Source of the DNA: Metabacillus sp. KUDC1714
Lineage (GTDB): Bacteria > Bacillota > Bacilli > Bacillales > Bacillaceae
DNA length: 64,000 nucleotides
Assembly: GCF_014217835.1 (NCBI RefSeq)
Contig: NZ_CP055263.1
Coordinates: 4,343,501-4,407,500, forward strand
Direction: 5' to 3'
Position numbers and translations under genes: made by a program. The notes under the pieces were generated by a model. The model was not told the DNA's origin and searched no databases. It saw only the letters and a program-made list of their open reading frames with translations. Positions 10,036-19,079 of this stretch are shown here, piece by piece. Position 1 is the stretch's first letter, and each line of letters starts with the position of its first letter.

Positions 10036-11274
10036 TTGATAAAAAAATATACTTGTCAAAATGGGGTAAGAATCGTATTAGAAAACATACCAACTGTACG
10101 ATCAGTTGCAATTGGGGTATGGATTGGCACTGGATCACGTAATGAAAATCTACAAAATAATGGTGTTTCCCACTTTTTAGAGCATATGTTTTTTAAAGGA
10201 ACGAAAACGAGATCTGCACGTGAAATAGCAGAATCCTTTGATAGTATAGGTGGGCAAGTTAATGCATTTACATCAAAGGAGTATACATGCTATTATGCTA
10301 AGGTTTTAGATGACCATGCCGGGTATGCACTTGATGTATTAGCAGATATGTTCTTTCATTCAACATTTGATGAGGAAGAACTAAAAAAAGAAAAGAATGT
10401 AGTATATGAAGAAATAAAAATGTATGAAGATACACCAGATGACATCGTTCATGATGTATTAAGTCGTGCTACATATGGAGATCATCCACTTGGTTACCCA
10501 ATTTTAGGTACTGAAGAAACGTTAGCAACCTTTAATGGAGATACTTTACGTCAATACATGAATGATTATTATACTCCTGATAAAGTTGTAATCTCTGTTG
10601 CTGGTAATGTATCAGAGGAATTTATAAAAGATGTTGATAAACTTTTTGGTTCGTACGAAACGAGTTCAACTAAAGGTGAGGTTGAAAAACCAGGCTTTAT
10701 GGATCAAAAGCTAGCAAGGAAAAAGGATACTGAACAAGCACATCTTTGTATCGGGTTTAATGGATTAGAGGTAGGTCATGATAATATTTATAGTTTAATC
10801 GTATTAAATAATATATTAGGTGGAAGTATGAGCAGCCGTTTGTTTCAAGATGTAAGGGAGCAAAAAGGACTTGCCTACTCGGTCTTTTCTTATCATTCTT
10901 CATATGAGGATAATGGCTTACTAACGATCTACGGTGGTACAGGAAGCAGCCAATTAAACCTGTTATTTGAAACGATTCAAGATACGTTAGCAACATTGAA
11001 AGCAGAAGGTATTACCGCAAAAGAATTAGCAAATAGCAAAGAGCAAATGAAAGGAAGCTTAATGCTAAGCCTCGAAAGCACAAATAGTAGAATGAGTAGG
11101 AATGGTAAAAATGAACTTATGCTTGGACGTCATCGAACACTTGATTCAATCATTGAAAAGGTAAATGAAGTTAGTGAAGAAAGCGTCAATACTCTAGCAA
11201 ACCAATTGTTTACAGATACGTATTCAGTTGCCCTCATCAGTCCAGACGGACAGCTACCTGAAAAACTGAAATAA
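10036..11274 (+). CDS. mlpA: Zinc-dependent processing protease of the M16 family
   Basis: The frame is open from 10000, but GGAGGAG (10024-10030) precedes TTG 10036, which gives 412 residues beginning MIKKYTCQNGVRIV as in the B. subtilis protein. The inverted zinc motif HFLEH is at residues 46-50, with the distal Glu in the KNVVYEEIKMYED segment. The family cleaves small peptides and presequence-like segments. In B. subtilis mlpA (ymxG) has been linked to regulation of extracellular protease production. It starts 28 bases after ylxY and ends at a strong terminator. Confidence 0.93.
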   Translation: MIKKYTCQNGVRIVLENIPTVRSVAIGVWIGTGSRNENLQNNGVSHFLEHMFFKGTKTRSAREIAESFDSIGGQVNAFTSKEYTCYYAKVLDDHAGYALDVLADMFFHSTFDEEELKKEKNVVYEEIKMYEDTPDDIVHDVLSRATYGDHPLGYPILGTEETLATFNGDTLRQYMNDYYTPDKVVISVAGNVSEEFIKDVDKLFGSYETSSTKGEVEKPGFMDQKLARKKDTEQAHLCIGFNGLEVGHDNIYSLIVLNNILGGSMSSRLFQDVREQKGLAYSVFSYHSSYEDNGLLTIYGGTGSSQLNLLFETIQDTLATLKAEGITAKELANSKEQMKGSLMLSLESTNSRMSRNGKNELMLGRHRTLDSIIEKVNEVSEESVNTLANQLFTDTYSVALISPDGQLPEKLK

Positions 11275-11280
11275 TTTGAA

Positions 11281-11317
11281 ATGCCTACAATTCATGAAAA
11301 TTGTAGGCATTTTTTTA
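11281..11317 (+). terminator. Rho-independent terminator after mlpA
   Basis: A perfect 12-bp stem (ATGCCTACAATT 11281-11292 with 11299-11310) around a six-base loop, followed by a run of seven Ts. Confidence 0.93.
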
Positions 11318-11356
11318 TGGTATAGTCCGATAAGATAATAGAAAGGGGGAATGAAC

Positions 11357-11617
11357 ATGAGATTAAGTGAGTTAAGTGGAAAAGAAATCGTCGATGTTAA
11401 ACGGGCAGAGCGGTTAGGAGTGCTTGGTCAAACAGATCTTGAAATCAATGAACAGACAGGTCAAATCACTACTTTAATTATCCCTTCCTTAAAGTGGTTT
11501 GGTCTAAGAAAACAAGGTCAAGAAATTCGTGTACCTTGGCAGCATATTAAAAAGATCGGGACAGATATGATTATTCTTGATATTCCTGATGAACAGATTG
11601 AAAAAATAGAATCATGA
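11357..11617 (+). CDS. ymxH: YlmC/YmxH family PRC-barrel protein
   Basis: An 86-residue protein. ATG 11351 would sit too close to AAAGGGGG (11343-11350), so ATG 11357 (MRLSELSGKEIVDV) is preferred and matches the family. The protein is a single PRC-barrel-like unit with LGVLGQTDLEI and RVPWQHIKKIG. The B. subtilis homologues YmxH and YlmC are associated with sporulating cells, but no reaction is known. It is monocistronic, between the mlpA terminator and its own perfect terminator. Confidence 0.9.
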   Translation: MRLSELSGKEIVDVKRAERLGVLGQTDLEINEQTGQITTLIIPSLKWFGLRKQGQEIRVPWQHIKKIGTDMIILDIPDEQIEKIES

Positions 11618-11624
11618 AAGTATT

Positions 11625-11654
11625 CGATTGGCATATGCCAATCGTTTTTTTTTT
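11625..11654 (+). terminator. Rho-independent terminator after ymxH
   Basis: A perfect 20-base palindrome at 11625-11644 (half-site CGATTGGCAT) followed by ten Ts. Confidence 0.93.
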
Positions 11655-11807
11655 ATCTAATTCCACCATTGTGGGTAAGTGGAAATAAGAATACATCAAG
11701 GTAAAACGAATACTCTTTGAAAGGTAAAATACTTATCACACAGGAACGTTCCGGTTTCCGATTCCTAAAATACTAAGCTTCCACTTTCAAAATTCTTCAT
11801 GTTTAAT

Positions 11808-11836
11808 CACCCATACTACATTCCCTACATAGTATG
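11808..11836 (+). promoter_or_regulatory. Weak sigma-K-like promoter before dpaA
   Basis: CACC near 11808, then 16 bases, then CATAGTATG at 11828-11836, which matches CATAnnnTA with one mismatch. Mother-cell sigma-K expression is known for spoVF (dpaAB) in B. subtilis, so the site makes sense. Nothing else is recognisable in the 255-base gap. Confidence 0.3.
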
Positions 11837-11909
11837 TTGAAGTAAGTTATCCTAGAAAATCAATGAATTTATAACAGATAACATGCCGAAAAGAAGGTGA
11901 AAAATCAAC

Positions 11910-12809
11910 ATGTTAACGGGATTAAACGTAGCTGTTATCGGTGGCGATGCTAGGCAGCTTGAAGTTATCCGTAAATTAACTGAACTCGATGCAAAGCTTT
12001 TTCTCATCGGTTTTGACCAATTAGACCATGGCTTTACTGGTGCTACAAAAGCAAAGATAGATGAGGTTCAATTTGAAGAAATAGATGCAATTATTTTGCC
12101 CATCCCTGGTACCACACAAGAGGGGATTATTGATACTGTGTTTTCGAATGAAGAAGTTAAATTAACAGAGGAATTACTATCAAAAACTCCAGCACATTGT
12201 GTTATATATTCAGGAATTACAAATTCTTACTTAGATAATATTGTTCAATCTACCAATCGAACATTGGTTCAACTTTTTGAGCGGGATGATGTTGCCATTT
12301 ATAATTCGATTCCAACAGTCGAAGGTACGATCATGATGGTCATTCAGCACACTGATATCACAATCCATGGCTCGAAAATTGCTGTCCTAGGCCTTGGAAG
12401 AGTAGGAATGAGTGTTGCCAGAACATTCGCAGCATTAGGAGCAAAAGTGAAGGTAGGAGCAAGAGATACTGCACATTTAGCTAGAATTACTGAGATGGGA
12501 CTTACACCATTTTCATTAGAAAACCTTCAAGAAGAGGTTGATGACATTGATGTATGTATTAATACAATTCCACATTTAGTTATAACTGCAAGGGTCATCT
12601 CAAATATGCCTGCACACACTCTAATCGTTGATTTGGCATCAAAACCGGGGGGAACTGATTTTCGCTATGCTGAAAAACGGGGAATTAAAGCTCTATTGGC
12701 ACCAGGGTTACCTGGCATTGTTGCCCCTAAAACAGCAGGCCAAATTGTAGCTAACGTTCTTACACAGCTTTTGAATGATTTATTAATAGAAGGAAAGGGG
12801 TCTTCTTGA
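11910..12809 (+). CDS. dpaA: Dipicolinate synthase subunit A
   Basis: A 299-residue protein from ATG 11910 behind AAGAAGGTGA. A substrate-side N-terminal domain is followed by a Rossmann nucleotide-binding domain with VLGLGRVGMSVA near residues 160-170. DpaA and DpaB together oxidise a dihydrodipicolinate-pathway intermediate to dipicolinic acid in the mother cell. Dipicolinate is then loaded into the forespore as the calcium chelate and gives heat resistance. In B. subtilis it is spoVFA, expressed under sigma-K. The stop overlaps the dpaB start (TGATG). Confidence 0.96.
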   Translation: MLTGLNVAVIGGDARQLEVIRKLTELDAKLFLIGFDQLDHGFTGATKAKIDEVQFEEIDAIILPIPGTTQEGIIDTVFSNEEVKLTEELLSKTPAHCVIYSGITNSYLDNIVQSTNRTLVQLFERDDVAIYNSIPTVEGTIMMVIQHTDITIHGSKIAVLGLGRVGMSVARTFAALGAKVKVGARDTAHLARITEMGLTPFSLENLQEEVDDIDVCINTIPHLVITARVISNMPAHTLIVDLASKPGGTDFRYAEKRGIKALLAPGLPGIVAPKTAGQIVANVLTQLLNDLLIEGKGSS

Positions 12810-13411
12810 TGAAGTTATCTGGAAAACGTATTGGATTTGGAATTACCGGATCACATTGCACATATGAAGAGGTATATCCACAAATTAAGTCATTATTAGA
12901 TGAAGGTGCAGATGTAATTGCTGTTGTATCATATACAGTTAAAAATACAACAACACGTTTTGGAGTTGCTGGAGAATGGGTAGAAAAAATAGAAAAACTG
13001 ACAGGTAATAAAGTAATTGATTCGATTGTAGCAGCAGAACCATTGGGTCCGAAGCTCCCACTTGATTGTATGGTAATTGCACCATTAACAGGTAATTCAA
13101 TGAGTAAGTTTGCGAATGCATTAACTGACTCTCCAGTTCTTATGGCTGCCAAAGCAACATTAAGAACACATCGTCCTGTTGTAGTTGGGATTTCAACTAA
13201 TGATGCACTTGGGTTAAATGGTGTAAATCTAATGCGTTTAATGGCTACTAAAGATATTTATTTTATTCCTTTTGGTCAAGATGCTCCTGATAAGAAACCT
13301 AACTCAATGGTTGCTAGAATGGAATCATTACTTGAAACAGTTCTATCTGCACTAGAAGGAAAACAATTTCAACCTGTTGTTGTCGAAAAGTTTCGCGATT
13401 TAGAAAAATAA
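12809..13411 (+). CDS. dpaB: Dipicolinate synthase subunit B (flavoprotein fold)
   Basis: A 200-residue protein from ATG 12809, sharing one base with the dpaA stop; AAGGAAAGGGG lies at 12791-12800. It begins MKLSGKRIGFGITGSHCTYEEV and has the flavoprotein fold seen in Dfp/UbiX-like proteins, with APLTGNSMSKFANALTDSPVLMAAKA. It is the second subunit of dipicolinate synthase (spoVFB in B. subtilis). The downstream asd, dapG and dapA genes make the dihydrodipicolinate that this enzyme uses, so the whole block serves spore core and cell wall precursor supply. Confidence 0.95.
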   Translation: MKLSGKRIGFGITGSHCTYEEVYPQIKSLLDEGADVIAVVSYTVKNTTTRFGVAGEWVEKIEKLTGNKVIDSIVAAEPLGPKLPLDCMVIAPLTGNSMSKFANALTDSPVLMAAKATLRTHRPVVVGISTNDALGLNGVNLMRLMATKDIYFIPFGQDAPDKKPNSMVARMESLLETVLSALEGKQFQPVVVEKFRDLEK

Positions 13412-13492
13412 TTTAAAAATTCAATAAAACAAAAATAAATTTTTGAATCCATTCGACAATTAATGTGATAGAATAATACGTAAAAGATTTGA

Positions 13493-13522
13493 AGCTATTT
13501 TACATGTTTGTTTAAAATAGCT
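13493..13522 (+). promoter_or_regulatory. Hairpin directly upstream of the asd ribosome site
   Basis: AGCTATTTTA (13493-13502) is perfectly complementary to TAAAATAGCT (13513-13522). The hairpin ends at the base before GGAAGGAG, the asd ribosome site. It may affect translation or mRNA stability. There is no T tract, so it is not a terminator. Confidence 0.5.
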
Positions 13523-13540
13523 GGAAGGAGCTAGTGTTTA

Positions 13541-14584
13541 ATGGAAGCAAAAGGTTATCATGTAGCAGTAGTCGGTGCAACAGGAGCGGTGGGGCAGCAA
13601 ATGCTTCATACGCTGGAGGAACGTAATTTTCCAATTTCTAAATTAACTTTGCTTTCTTCTGAGCGTTCAGCAGGTACTAAAGTTACGTTCAGAGACGAAG
13701 AATATATTGTTCAAGTCGCAACTCCTGAAAGCTTTGAAGGAGTTCAAATTGCATTGTTCAGTGCTGGTGGAAGTGTATCTAAACAATTTGCACCAGAAGC
13801 GGTAAAACGTGGAGCAATCGTTGTTGACAATACAAGTGCATACAGAATGGATGAAAATGTTCCACTTGTAGTACCTGAAGTTAATGAAGAGGCTCTTAAA
13901 GATCATAATGGGATTATTGCAAACCCAAACTGTTCTACGATTCAAATGGTTGTTGCACTTGAACCAATCCGCAAGCAATATGGCTTAAATAAAGTGATTG
14001 TGTCAACATATCAAGCAGTATCTGGAGCAGGTGCAGCAGCAATTAGTGAATTAAAAGAACAATCTAAAGCCATCCTAAATGGTGAAGAATACACACCTGA
14101 AATTCTTCCTGTAAAAGGTGATGAACAACACTATCAAATTGCATTTAATGCAATTCCACAAATTGATAAATTCCAAGATAATGGCTTTACATTTGAGGAA
14201 ATGAAAATGATTAACGAAACGAAGAAAATTATGACTATGCCTGAATTACACGTAGCAGCTACTTGTGTTCGCTTACCTGTTGAGACTGGACATTCAGAAT
14301 CTGTATACGTTGAAATTGATCAACATGATGTAACAGCAGAGCAAGTTAAAGAACTATTAAAAGAATCTGATGGTGTGACACTTCAAGATGATCCTTCAAG
14401 ACAAATTTATCCAATGCCAGCACATTGTGTAGGAAAGAATGATGTGTTTGTAGGTCGAATTCGTAAAGATTTGGACCGTGTTAATGGATTCCATATGTGG
14501 ATTGTTTCTGATAACCTATTAAAAGGAGCAGCTTGGAACTCTGTTCAAATCGCTGAGAGCCTTGTAAAATTACAATTAGTTTAA
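13541..14584 (+). CDS. asd: Aspartate-semialdehyde dehydrogenase
   Basis: A 347-residue protein from ATG 13541 behind GGAAGGAG. Motifs: [15 protein letters not shown] for NADP binding, the NPNCSTIQ segment with catalytic Cys131, and the conserved [10 protein letters not shown] segment. It reduces aspartyl phosphate to aspartate semialdehyde, the branch point to lysine, diaminopimelate, threonine and methionine. It is the first gene of the asd-dapG-dapA group; the downstream gap to dapG holds a strong hairpin without a T tract. Confidence 0.97.
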   Translation: MEAKGYHVAVVGATGAVGQQMLHTLEERNFPISKLTLLSSERSAGTKVTFRDEEYIVQVATPESFEGVQIALFSAGGSVSKQFAPEAVKRGAIVVDNTSAYRMDENVPLVVPEVNEEALKDHNGIIANPNCSTIQMVVALEPIRKQYGLNKVIVSTYQAVSGAGAAAISELKEQSKAILNGEEYTPEILPVKGDEQHYQIAFNAIPQIDKFQDNGFTFEEMKMINETKKIMTMPELHVAATCVRLPVETGHSESVYVEIDQHDVTAEQVKELLKESDGVTLQDDPSRQIYPMPAHCVGKNDVFVGRIRKDLDRVNGFHMWIVSDNLLKGAAWNSVQIAESLVKLQLV

Positions 14585-14594
14585 TCATTATTAG

Positions 14595-14623
14595 GAAGAG
14601 AGCATGGTTAACCAGCTCTCTTC
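14595..14623 (+). other. Strong intra-operon hairpin between asd and dapG
   Basis: GAAGAGAGC (14595-14603) pairs perfectly with GCTCTCTTC (14615-14623), and the loop holds a self-complementary TGGTTAACCA. No T run follows. It is better explained as an mRNA-stabilising or processing structure than a terminator. Confidence 0.6.
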
Positions 14624-14650
14624 TCTCACGTCTATAGTTGAGGTGTTACA

Positions 14651-15868
14651 ATGAAAATTATCGTTCAAAAATTTGGTGGAACGTCTGTTAAAGATGCACA
14701 CGGCCGAGACATGGCCTTAAACCATATAAAAGAAGCAATGTCAGAAGGCTATAAGGTTGTTGTTGTCGTCTCTGCTATGGGTAGAAATGGTGATCCTTAT
14801 GCAACAGATACGCTGCTTGGTTTGCTGTATGGCGGAATTGAGTCGATTTCGAATCGGGAACAGGATATGCTCTTGTCTTGTGGTGAAATGATTTCTTCAA
14901 TTGTATTTTCGAGTATGTTAAACGAGAATGATATTAAAGCTACAGCGCTAAATGGATCACAAGCAGGTTTTGTTACAAATGATGAACATACAAATGCGAA
15001 AATTCTTGAAATGAAGTGTGAGCGATTGCTTGAGACATTCGAAACTCATGATGTTGTAGTTGTGGCAGGTTTTCAAGGTGCTTCATCGACAAATGGAGAT
15101 ATTACGACGATCGGTAGAGGTGGAAGTGATACTTCTGCAGCCGCACTAGGTGCAGCATTAGATGCTGAATTTGTTGATATCTTTACAGATGTTGAGGGTG
15201 TCATGACTGCAGATCCACGAATTGTAGAAAATGCAAAACCTCTTTCAATTGTAACATATACGGAAATTGTTAATCTTGCATATCAAGGTGCTAAGGTTAT
15301 CCATCCCCGTGCAGTTGAAATTGCAATGCAATCAGAAGTACCTATACGTGTTCGATCGACATATTCACAATCCTCGGGAACACTCGTTACATCAAATCAC
15401 TCTAGAAAAAGAGGTAGCGATGTCCATGAACGACTTATAACCGGAATCGCTCATGTCTCTAATGTCACTCAAATAAAAGTGACTGCAAAAGAAGGACAAT
15501 ATGATGTACAAACTGAAGTTTTCAAAGCAATGGCAAAGGACGGTATAAGTGTTGACTTTTTTAATATAACTCCAAAAGGTGTTATTTACACTGTTACTGA
15601 TAAGGTTACCGATCGTGCAATTGAAATTTTAGAGAGTCTCGGTTATGAACCAATTATTAATAGACATTGTGCAAAAGTATCAACAGTAGGTGCAGGAATT
15701 ATGGGTGTTCCAGGTGTGACAGCAAAAATAGTGACAGCACTTTCCGAAAAGGGAATCCAAATCCTTCAATCAGCTGATAGTCACACGACGATTTGGGTCT
15801 TAGTAAAGGAAGAAGATATGATAAAATCGGTAAATGCTTTACACGAAGCATTTGATCTATCAAAGTAA
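14651..15868 (+). CDS. dapG: Aspartokinase I (diaminopimelate-sensitive type)
   Basis: A 405-residue protein from ATG 14651. The kinase domain opens with KFGGTS (residues 7-12) and includes TIGRGGSDTSA and TDVEGVMTADPR; paired ACT domains occupy the last 140 residues or so. It phosphorylates aspartate, the first step to diaminopimelate, lysine, threonine and methionine. In B. subtilis DapG is the isozyme inhibited by meso-diaminopimelate. Its place between asd and dapA supports that assignment over the lysine-sensitive LysC. Confidence 0.94.
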   Translation: MKIIVQKFGGTSVKDAHGRDMALNHIKEAMSEGYKVVVVVSAMGRNGDPYATDTLLGLLYGGIESISNREQDMLLSCGEMISSIVFSSMLNENDIKATALNGSQAGFVTNDEHTNAKILEMKCERLLETFETHDVVVVAGFQGASSTNGDITTIGRGGSDTSAAALGAALDAEFVDIFTDVEGVMTADPRIVENAKPLSIVTYTEIVNLAYQGAKVIHPRAVEIAMQSEVPIRVRSTYSQSSGTLVTSNHSRKRGSDVHERLITGIAHVSNVTQIKVTAKEGQYDVQTEVFKAMAKDGISVDFFNITPKGVIYTVTDKVTDRAIEILESLGYEPIINRHCAKVSTVGAGIMGVPGVTAKIVTALSEKGIQILQSADSHTTIWVLVKEEDMIKSVNALHEAFDLSK

Positions 15869-15879
15869 GAAAACTTAAA

Positions 15880-15922
15880 GCCCATGAACATTCTTGGGCA
15901 ACTAGCTGCTATTTTTAGCAGT
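15880..15922 (+). other. Tandem small hairpins between dapG and dapA
   Basis: GCCCA 15880-15884 pairs with TGGGC 15895-15899, and CTGCT 15906-15910 pairs with AGCAG 15917-15921. An A/T-rich stretch follows without a clean T run. They could be partial attenuators or processing sites. Confidence 0.35.
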
Positions 15923-15968
15923 AAACTAAGTTTATTTTTAGAAGGCAACAAGAGGAGTGAGAGTGAGA

Positions 15969-16850
15969 ATGAGTCATTTTGGTAAACTTTCAACAGCAAT
16001 GGTAACTCCGTTTGATAAAAATGGAAATATTGACTTTCAAAAAACATCTAAATTAATTGATTACTTAATCAACCATGGATCTGATTCATTGGTTGTAACA
16101 GGTACAACTGGCGAATCTCCTACTCTAAGCAATGAAGAGAAAATTGCGCTTATTAAACACACTGTTAAAGAAGTAAATGGAAGAGTTCCTGTAGTAGCTG
16201 GGACTGGTAGTAATAATACTGCTGCTTCAATTAAACTAACAAAGCTCGCAGAAGAATCTGGTGTTGATGCAATTATGCTCGTAGTTCCATATTATAATAA
16301 ACCTAGCCAAGAAGGACTTTATCAACACTTTAAAGCTATTGCAGAATCAACGAATCTCCCGATCATGCTTTATAATATTCCAGGCAGAAGTGTAGTTAAT
16401 ATGTCCGTAGAAACAACTGTGAGACTGTCAGAACTGCCAAATATTGTTGCGGTTAAAGAAGCTAGTGGTAATTTAGATGCGATGTCAGAAATTATTTCTA
16501 AGACAAAAGAAGATTTCGTCTTATACTCAGGTGATGATACTTTAACATTACCAGTTCTTTCAATTGGTGGTACTGGAGTAGTATCTGTTGCTTCTCATAT
16601 TTTTGGAAATGAGATTCAATCTATGATATCAGCATTTGTTAGTGGTGATTATATTTCAGCTGCAAATCAACATCGTAAATTATTGCCCGTTGTTAAACAA
16701 TTATTCGCAGTTCCTAACCCAGGACCTGTAAAAACGGCTTTACAAGTTAGAGGCTTAGATGTTGGTTCTGTACGCTTACCATTAATCCCTTTAACAGGTG
16801 ATGAACGTAGTAAGCTAATGGAAGTAATCGATAACTATATTAACGAATAA
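15969..16850 (+). CDS. dapA: 4-hydroxy-tetrahydrodipicolinate synthase
   Basis: A 293-residue protein. GTG codons at 15957 and 15963 are in frame, but AGAGGAG (15951-15957) and homology favour ATG 15969 (MSHFGKLSTAMVTPF). The barrel enzyme shows GTTGESPTL and the Schiff-base Lys163 in VKEASGN. It condenses pyruvate with aspartate semialdehyde, the first committed step to diaminopimelate; its product also feeds dipicolinate synthase encoded upstream. A terminator follows. Confidence 0.97.
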   Translation: MSHFGKLSTAMVTPFDKNGNIDFQKTSKLIDYLINHGSDSLVVTGTTGESPTLSNEEKIALIKHTVKEVNGRVPVVAGTGSNNTAASIKLTKLAEESGVDAIMLVVPYYNKPSQEGLYQHFKAIAESTNLPIMLYNIPGRSVVNMSVETTVRLSELPNIVAVKEASGNLDAMSEIISKTKEDFVLYSGDDTLTLPVLSIGGTGVVSVASHIFGNEIQSMISAFVSGDYISAANQHRKLLPVVKQLFAVPNPGPVKTALQVRGLDVGSVRLPLIPLTGDERSKLMEVIDNYINE

Positions 16851-16883
16851 TTTAATTGCTTTTCCAAGTTGATTCCTTTTCGT

Positions 16884-16920
16884 AAGGCCTGATACAAAAG
16901 TATCAGGTCTTATTTATTTC
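16884..16920 (+). terminator. Rho-independent terminator after dapA
   Basis: A 12-bp stem (16884-16895 with 16900-16911) containing one G-U pair and an AAAA loop, followed by ATTTATTT. Confidence 0.85.
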
Positions 16921-17064
16921 TTATGCAACTATAATAATTTCATTCAAAGTCTTGGCCACTTATGATTTAAAGGTGAAGAACACCATCTATTTATGAGGAC
17001 TTACTAGAGTAGACGTTACGATATTACGTATTAAACATTAGAAAACTATACGGAGAAAATTTCC

Positions 17065-17094
17065 TTGTGTTCCATTTCTTTCATCATGTATAAT
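17065..17094 (+). promoter_or_regulatory. Candidate sigma-A promoter of rnjB
   Basis: TTGTGT at 17065-17070 and a perfect TATAAT at 17089-17094 are 18 bases apart, about 50 bases before the rnjB start. Confidence 0.6.
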
Positions 17095-17145
17095 GTTTCT
17101 AAGTGACGTTGAACGGGTACTTCAGTGGGGAGGATTTATTAAATC

Positions 17146-18807
17146 ATGGAAATGACAGAAAATATTAAATTAATCGCTTTAGGCGGCGTAGGTGAAGTCG
17201 GGAAAAATATGTTTGTAGTTGAAATTAACTCTGACCTATTTGTCGTTGATGCAGGGTTAATGTATCCAGAAGGTGAAATGTTAGGTATTGATATGGTTAT
17301 ACCTGATATTACGTATTTAAAGGAAAATAAAGAGCGTGTAAAAGGAATTTTTCTAACACATGGTCATGATGAGAATATCGGTGGGATTTCCTATCTCCTA
17401 AATAATATTAGTGTGCCTATATATGGTACAAAGCTTACATTGGCATTCGTCAGTGAAAAACTAAAAGAAAATCGTATGAAACAAACGGTTTTGGTAAAGG
17501 AAATTGATAACCAAACAGTTTTGCGGTTTTCAAGTACTGAAATTTCGTTCTTTAGAACAAATCATAGTATTCCAGATTCAGTGGGCATAAGTTTTTCTAC
17601 TTCGATGGGATCAATTGTCTTTACAGGAGACTTTAAATTTGATCAAACACCTGTTGGTGATAGTCAAATGGACATTGGTAAAATCGCTAAGATCGGCGAT
17701 GAAGGCGTTTTATGCTTATTATCTGATAGTATCAATGCAGAAAAGCCTGGTTATTCTGGTTCAGAAGCCATTATTGGAAATGAAATATCTGATGTCATGT
17801 ATAATGCAGAAGGAAGAGTAATTGTTGCAGTAATTGTTTCTAACCTATATAGGATTCAACATGTAATTAATGCTGCAGTAAAAAATAACCGTAAGCTAGC
17901 TATTGTAGGGAAAAATATGAAGAATACCCTAAATTTAGCTATCAATCTAGGTTATATTGATGTTGACGAAGAGTTCATCATTTCTGTAAACGAAATAGAC
18001 AAGCATCCCAAAAATGAAGTTGCCATTTTAACAACAAGTAATCATGGAGATCCACTAGCTGTTTTATCTAGAATGGCTAAACAATCTCATAAGCAAGTAA
18101 ATGTAAAAGAAGGAGATACCATCCTTGTAGCAGCTACTCCAATTCCTGGTCAAGAGTTAATTTTCTCTAAAACAATTGATTTATTATTTAGAGCAGGTGC
18201 AAATGTTGTATTTGGTCAAAAGCAAATACATGTTTCTGGTCATGGTCACCAAGAAGAGTTAAAAATGATGCTTAACTTAACAAAGCCAGAGTTTTTTATT
18301 CCAATTCATGGTGAATATAAAATGCAAAAAGCTCATGCAAAATTAGCGAAACAAGTAGGCTTGGATGAGGAGAACATCTTTCTAATAGAAAAAGGAGATG
18401 TTGTTGAGTTTAAAGGGGATCAAGTACATACAGGTGCTAAAGTATCATCTGGAAATATATTAATCGATGGGCTAGGAATAGGTGATGTAGGAAACATCGT
18501 GCTTCGCGATCGTCGATTATTATCTCAGGATGGGATTTTAATTGTTGTGGTGACTCTTGATAAACAGAAAAAACAAATCATATCAGGTCCAGAGATTATA
18601 ACAAGAGGCTTCGTTTATGTCCGAGAATCAGAGGAGTTAATTGGAAAAGCAACTGAGCTTGTTTCTGATATAGTAGATCGTAGTATGAGGGAATATGCCA
18701 TTGAATGGTCTGCTATAAAGCTAAGTATAAGAGAAGCACTTAATCAATTCTTATATGAGAAAACGAGAAGAAGACCAATGATTTTACCTATTATTATGGA
18801 GATTTAA
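17146..18807 (+). CDS. rnjB: Ribonuclease J2
   Basis: A 553-residue metallo-beta-lactamase/beta-CASP protein from ATG 17146 (ATG 17152 is also possible) behind GGGGAGGA. The core metal motif, HxHxDH in RNase J1, reads H72-G-H74-D75-E76-N77 here, so Asp76 and His77 are replaced by Glu and Asn. This fits RNase J2, which is a weak nuclease and forms a complex with J1. Further motifs are FTGDFKFD, VSGHGHQEE and the C-terminal RPMILPIIMEI. It takes part in 5' mRNA decay and rRNA processing. The location between dapA and tepA matches B. subtilis rnjB (ymfA). Confidence 0.93.
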   Translation: MEMTENIKLIALGGVGEVGKNMFVVEINSDLFVVDAGLMYPEGEMLGIDMVIPDITYLKENKERVKGIFLTHGHDENIGGISYLLNNISVPIYGTKLTLAFVSEKLKENRMKQTVLVKEIDNQTVLRFSSTEISFFRTNHSIPDSVGISFSTSMGSIVFTGDFKFDQTPVGDSQMDIGKIAKIGDEGVLCLLSDSINAEKPGYSGSEAIIGNEISDVMYNAEGRVIVAVIVSNLYRIQHVINAAVKNNRKLAIVGKNMKNTLNLAINLGYIDVDEEFIISVNEIDKHPKNEVAILTTSNHGDPLAVLSRMAKQSHKQVNVKEGDTILVAATPIPGQELIFSKTIDLLFRAGANVVFGQKQIHVSGHGHQEELKMMLNLTKPEFFIPIHGEYKMQKAHAKLAKQVGLDEENIFLIEKGDVVEFKGDQVHTGAKVSSGNILIDGLGIGDVGNIVLRDRRLLSQDGILIVVVTLDKQKKQIISGPEIITRGFVYVRESEELIGKATELVSDIVDRSMREYAIEWSAIKLSIREALNQFLYEKTRRRPMILPIIMEI

Positions 18808-18887
18808 TGAAGAATCAATGTACATTATTATTAATAGATTGAAAACGCTTGTAGGACAAAGATGATTAATATACTGTAAATTAGTTC

Positions 18888-18922
18888 GAGACTGACACAT
18901 CAATTTATTGTCAGTCTCTTTT
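18888..18922 (+). terminator. Rho-independent terminator after rnjB
   Basis: GAGACTGACA (18888-18897) pairs perfectly with TGTCAGTCTC (18909-18918), followed by TTTT. Confidence 0.88.
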
Positions 18923-18929
18923 CAATGTA

Positions 18930-18986
18930 AAGGAAATAATAAAATTCCTTGTATTGTTAACTATGCATCGACATCCAGCTCAAACG
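18930..18986. repeat. 57-bp interspersed repeat, copy 1
   Basis: It starts AAGGAAATAATAAAATTC and ends CGACATCCAGCTCAAACG. It aligns without gaps to 20110-20166, so the two copies flank tepA-ylzJ. The left part, AAGGAA...TTCCTT, can form a small hairpin. Confidence 0.65.
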
Positions 18987-19079
18987 ATTTGTTTTGAATC
19001 GTCCATTTTTTATCATTCGCATGAAATAAACAAGGTTGTAAATACTACAAACAGAATGAAAAAGAAAGGATGATGAAGC

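Noticed and set aside
13412..13540. sigma-A promoter for asd
   Set aside because: TTGAAT and TCGACA are -35-like but no -10 lies at a proper distance, so no position could be assigned.
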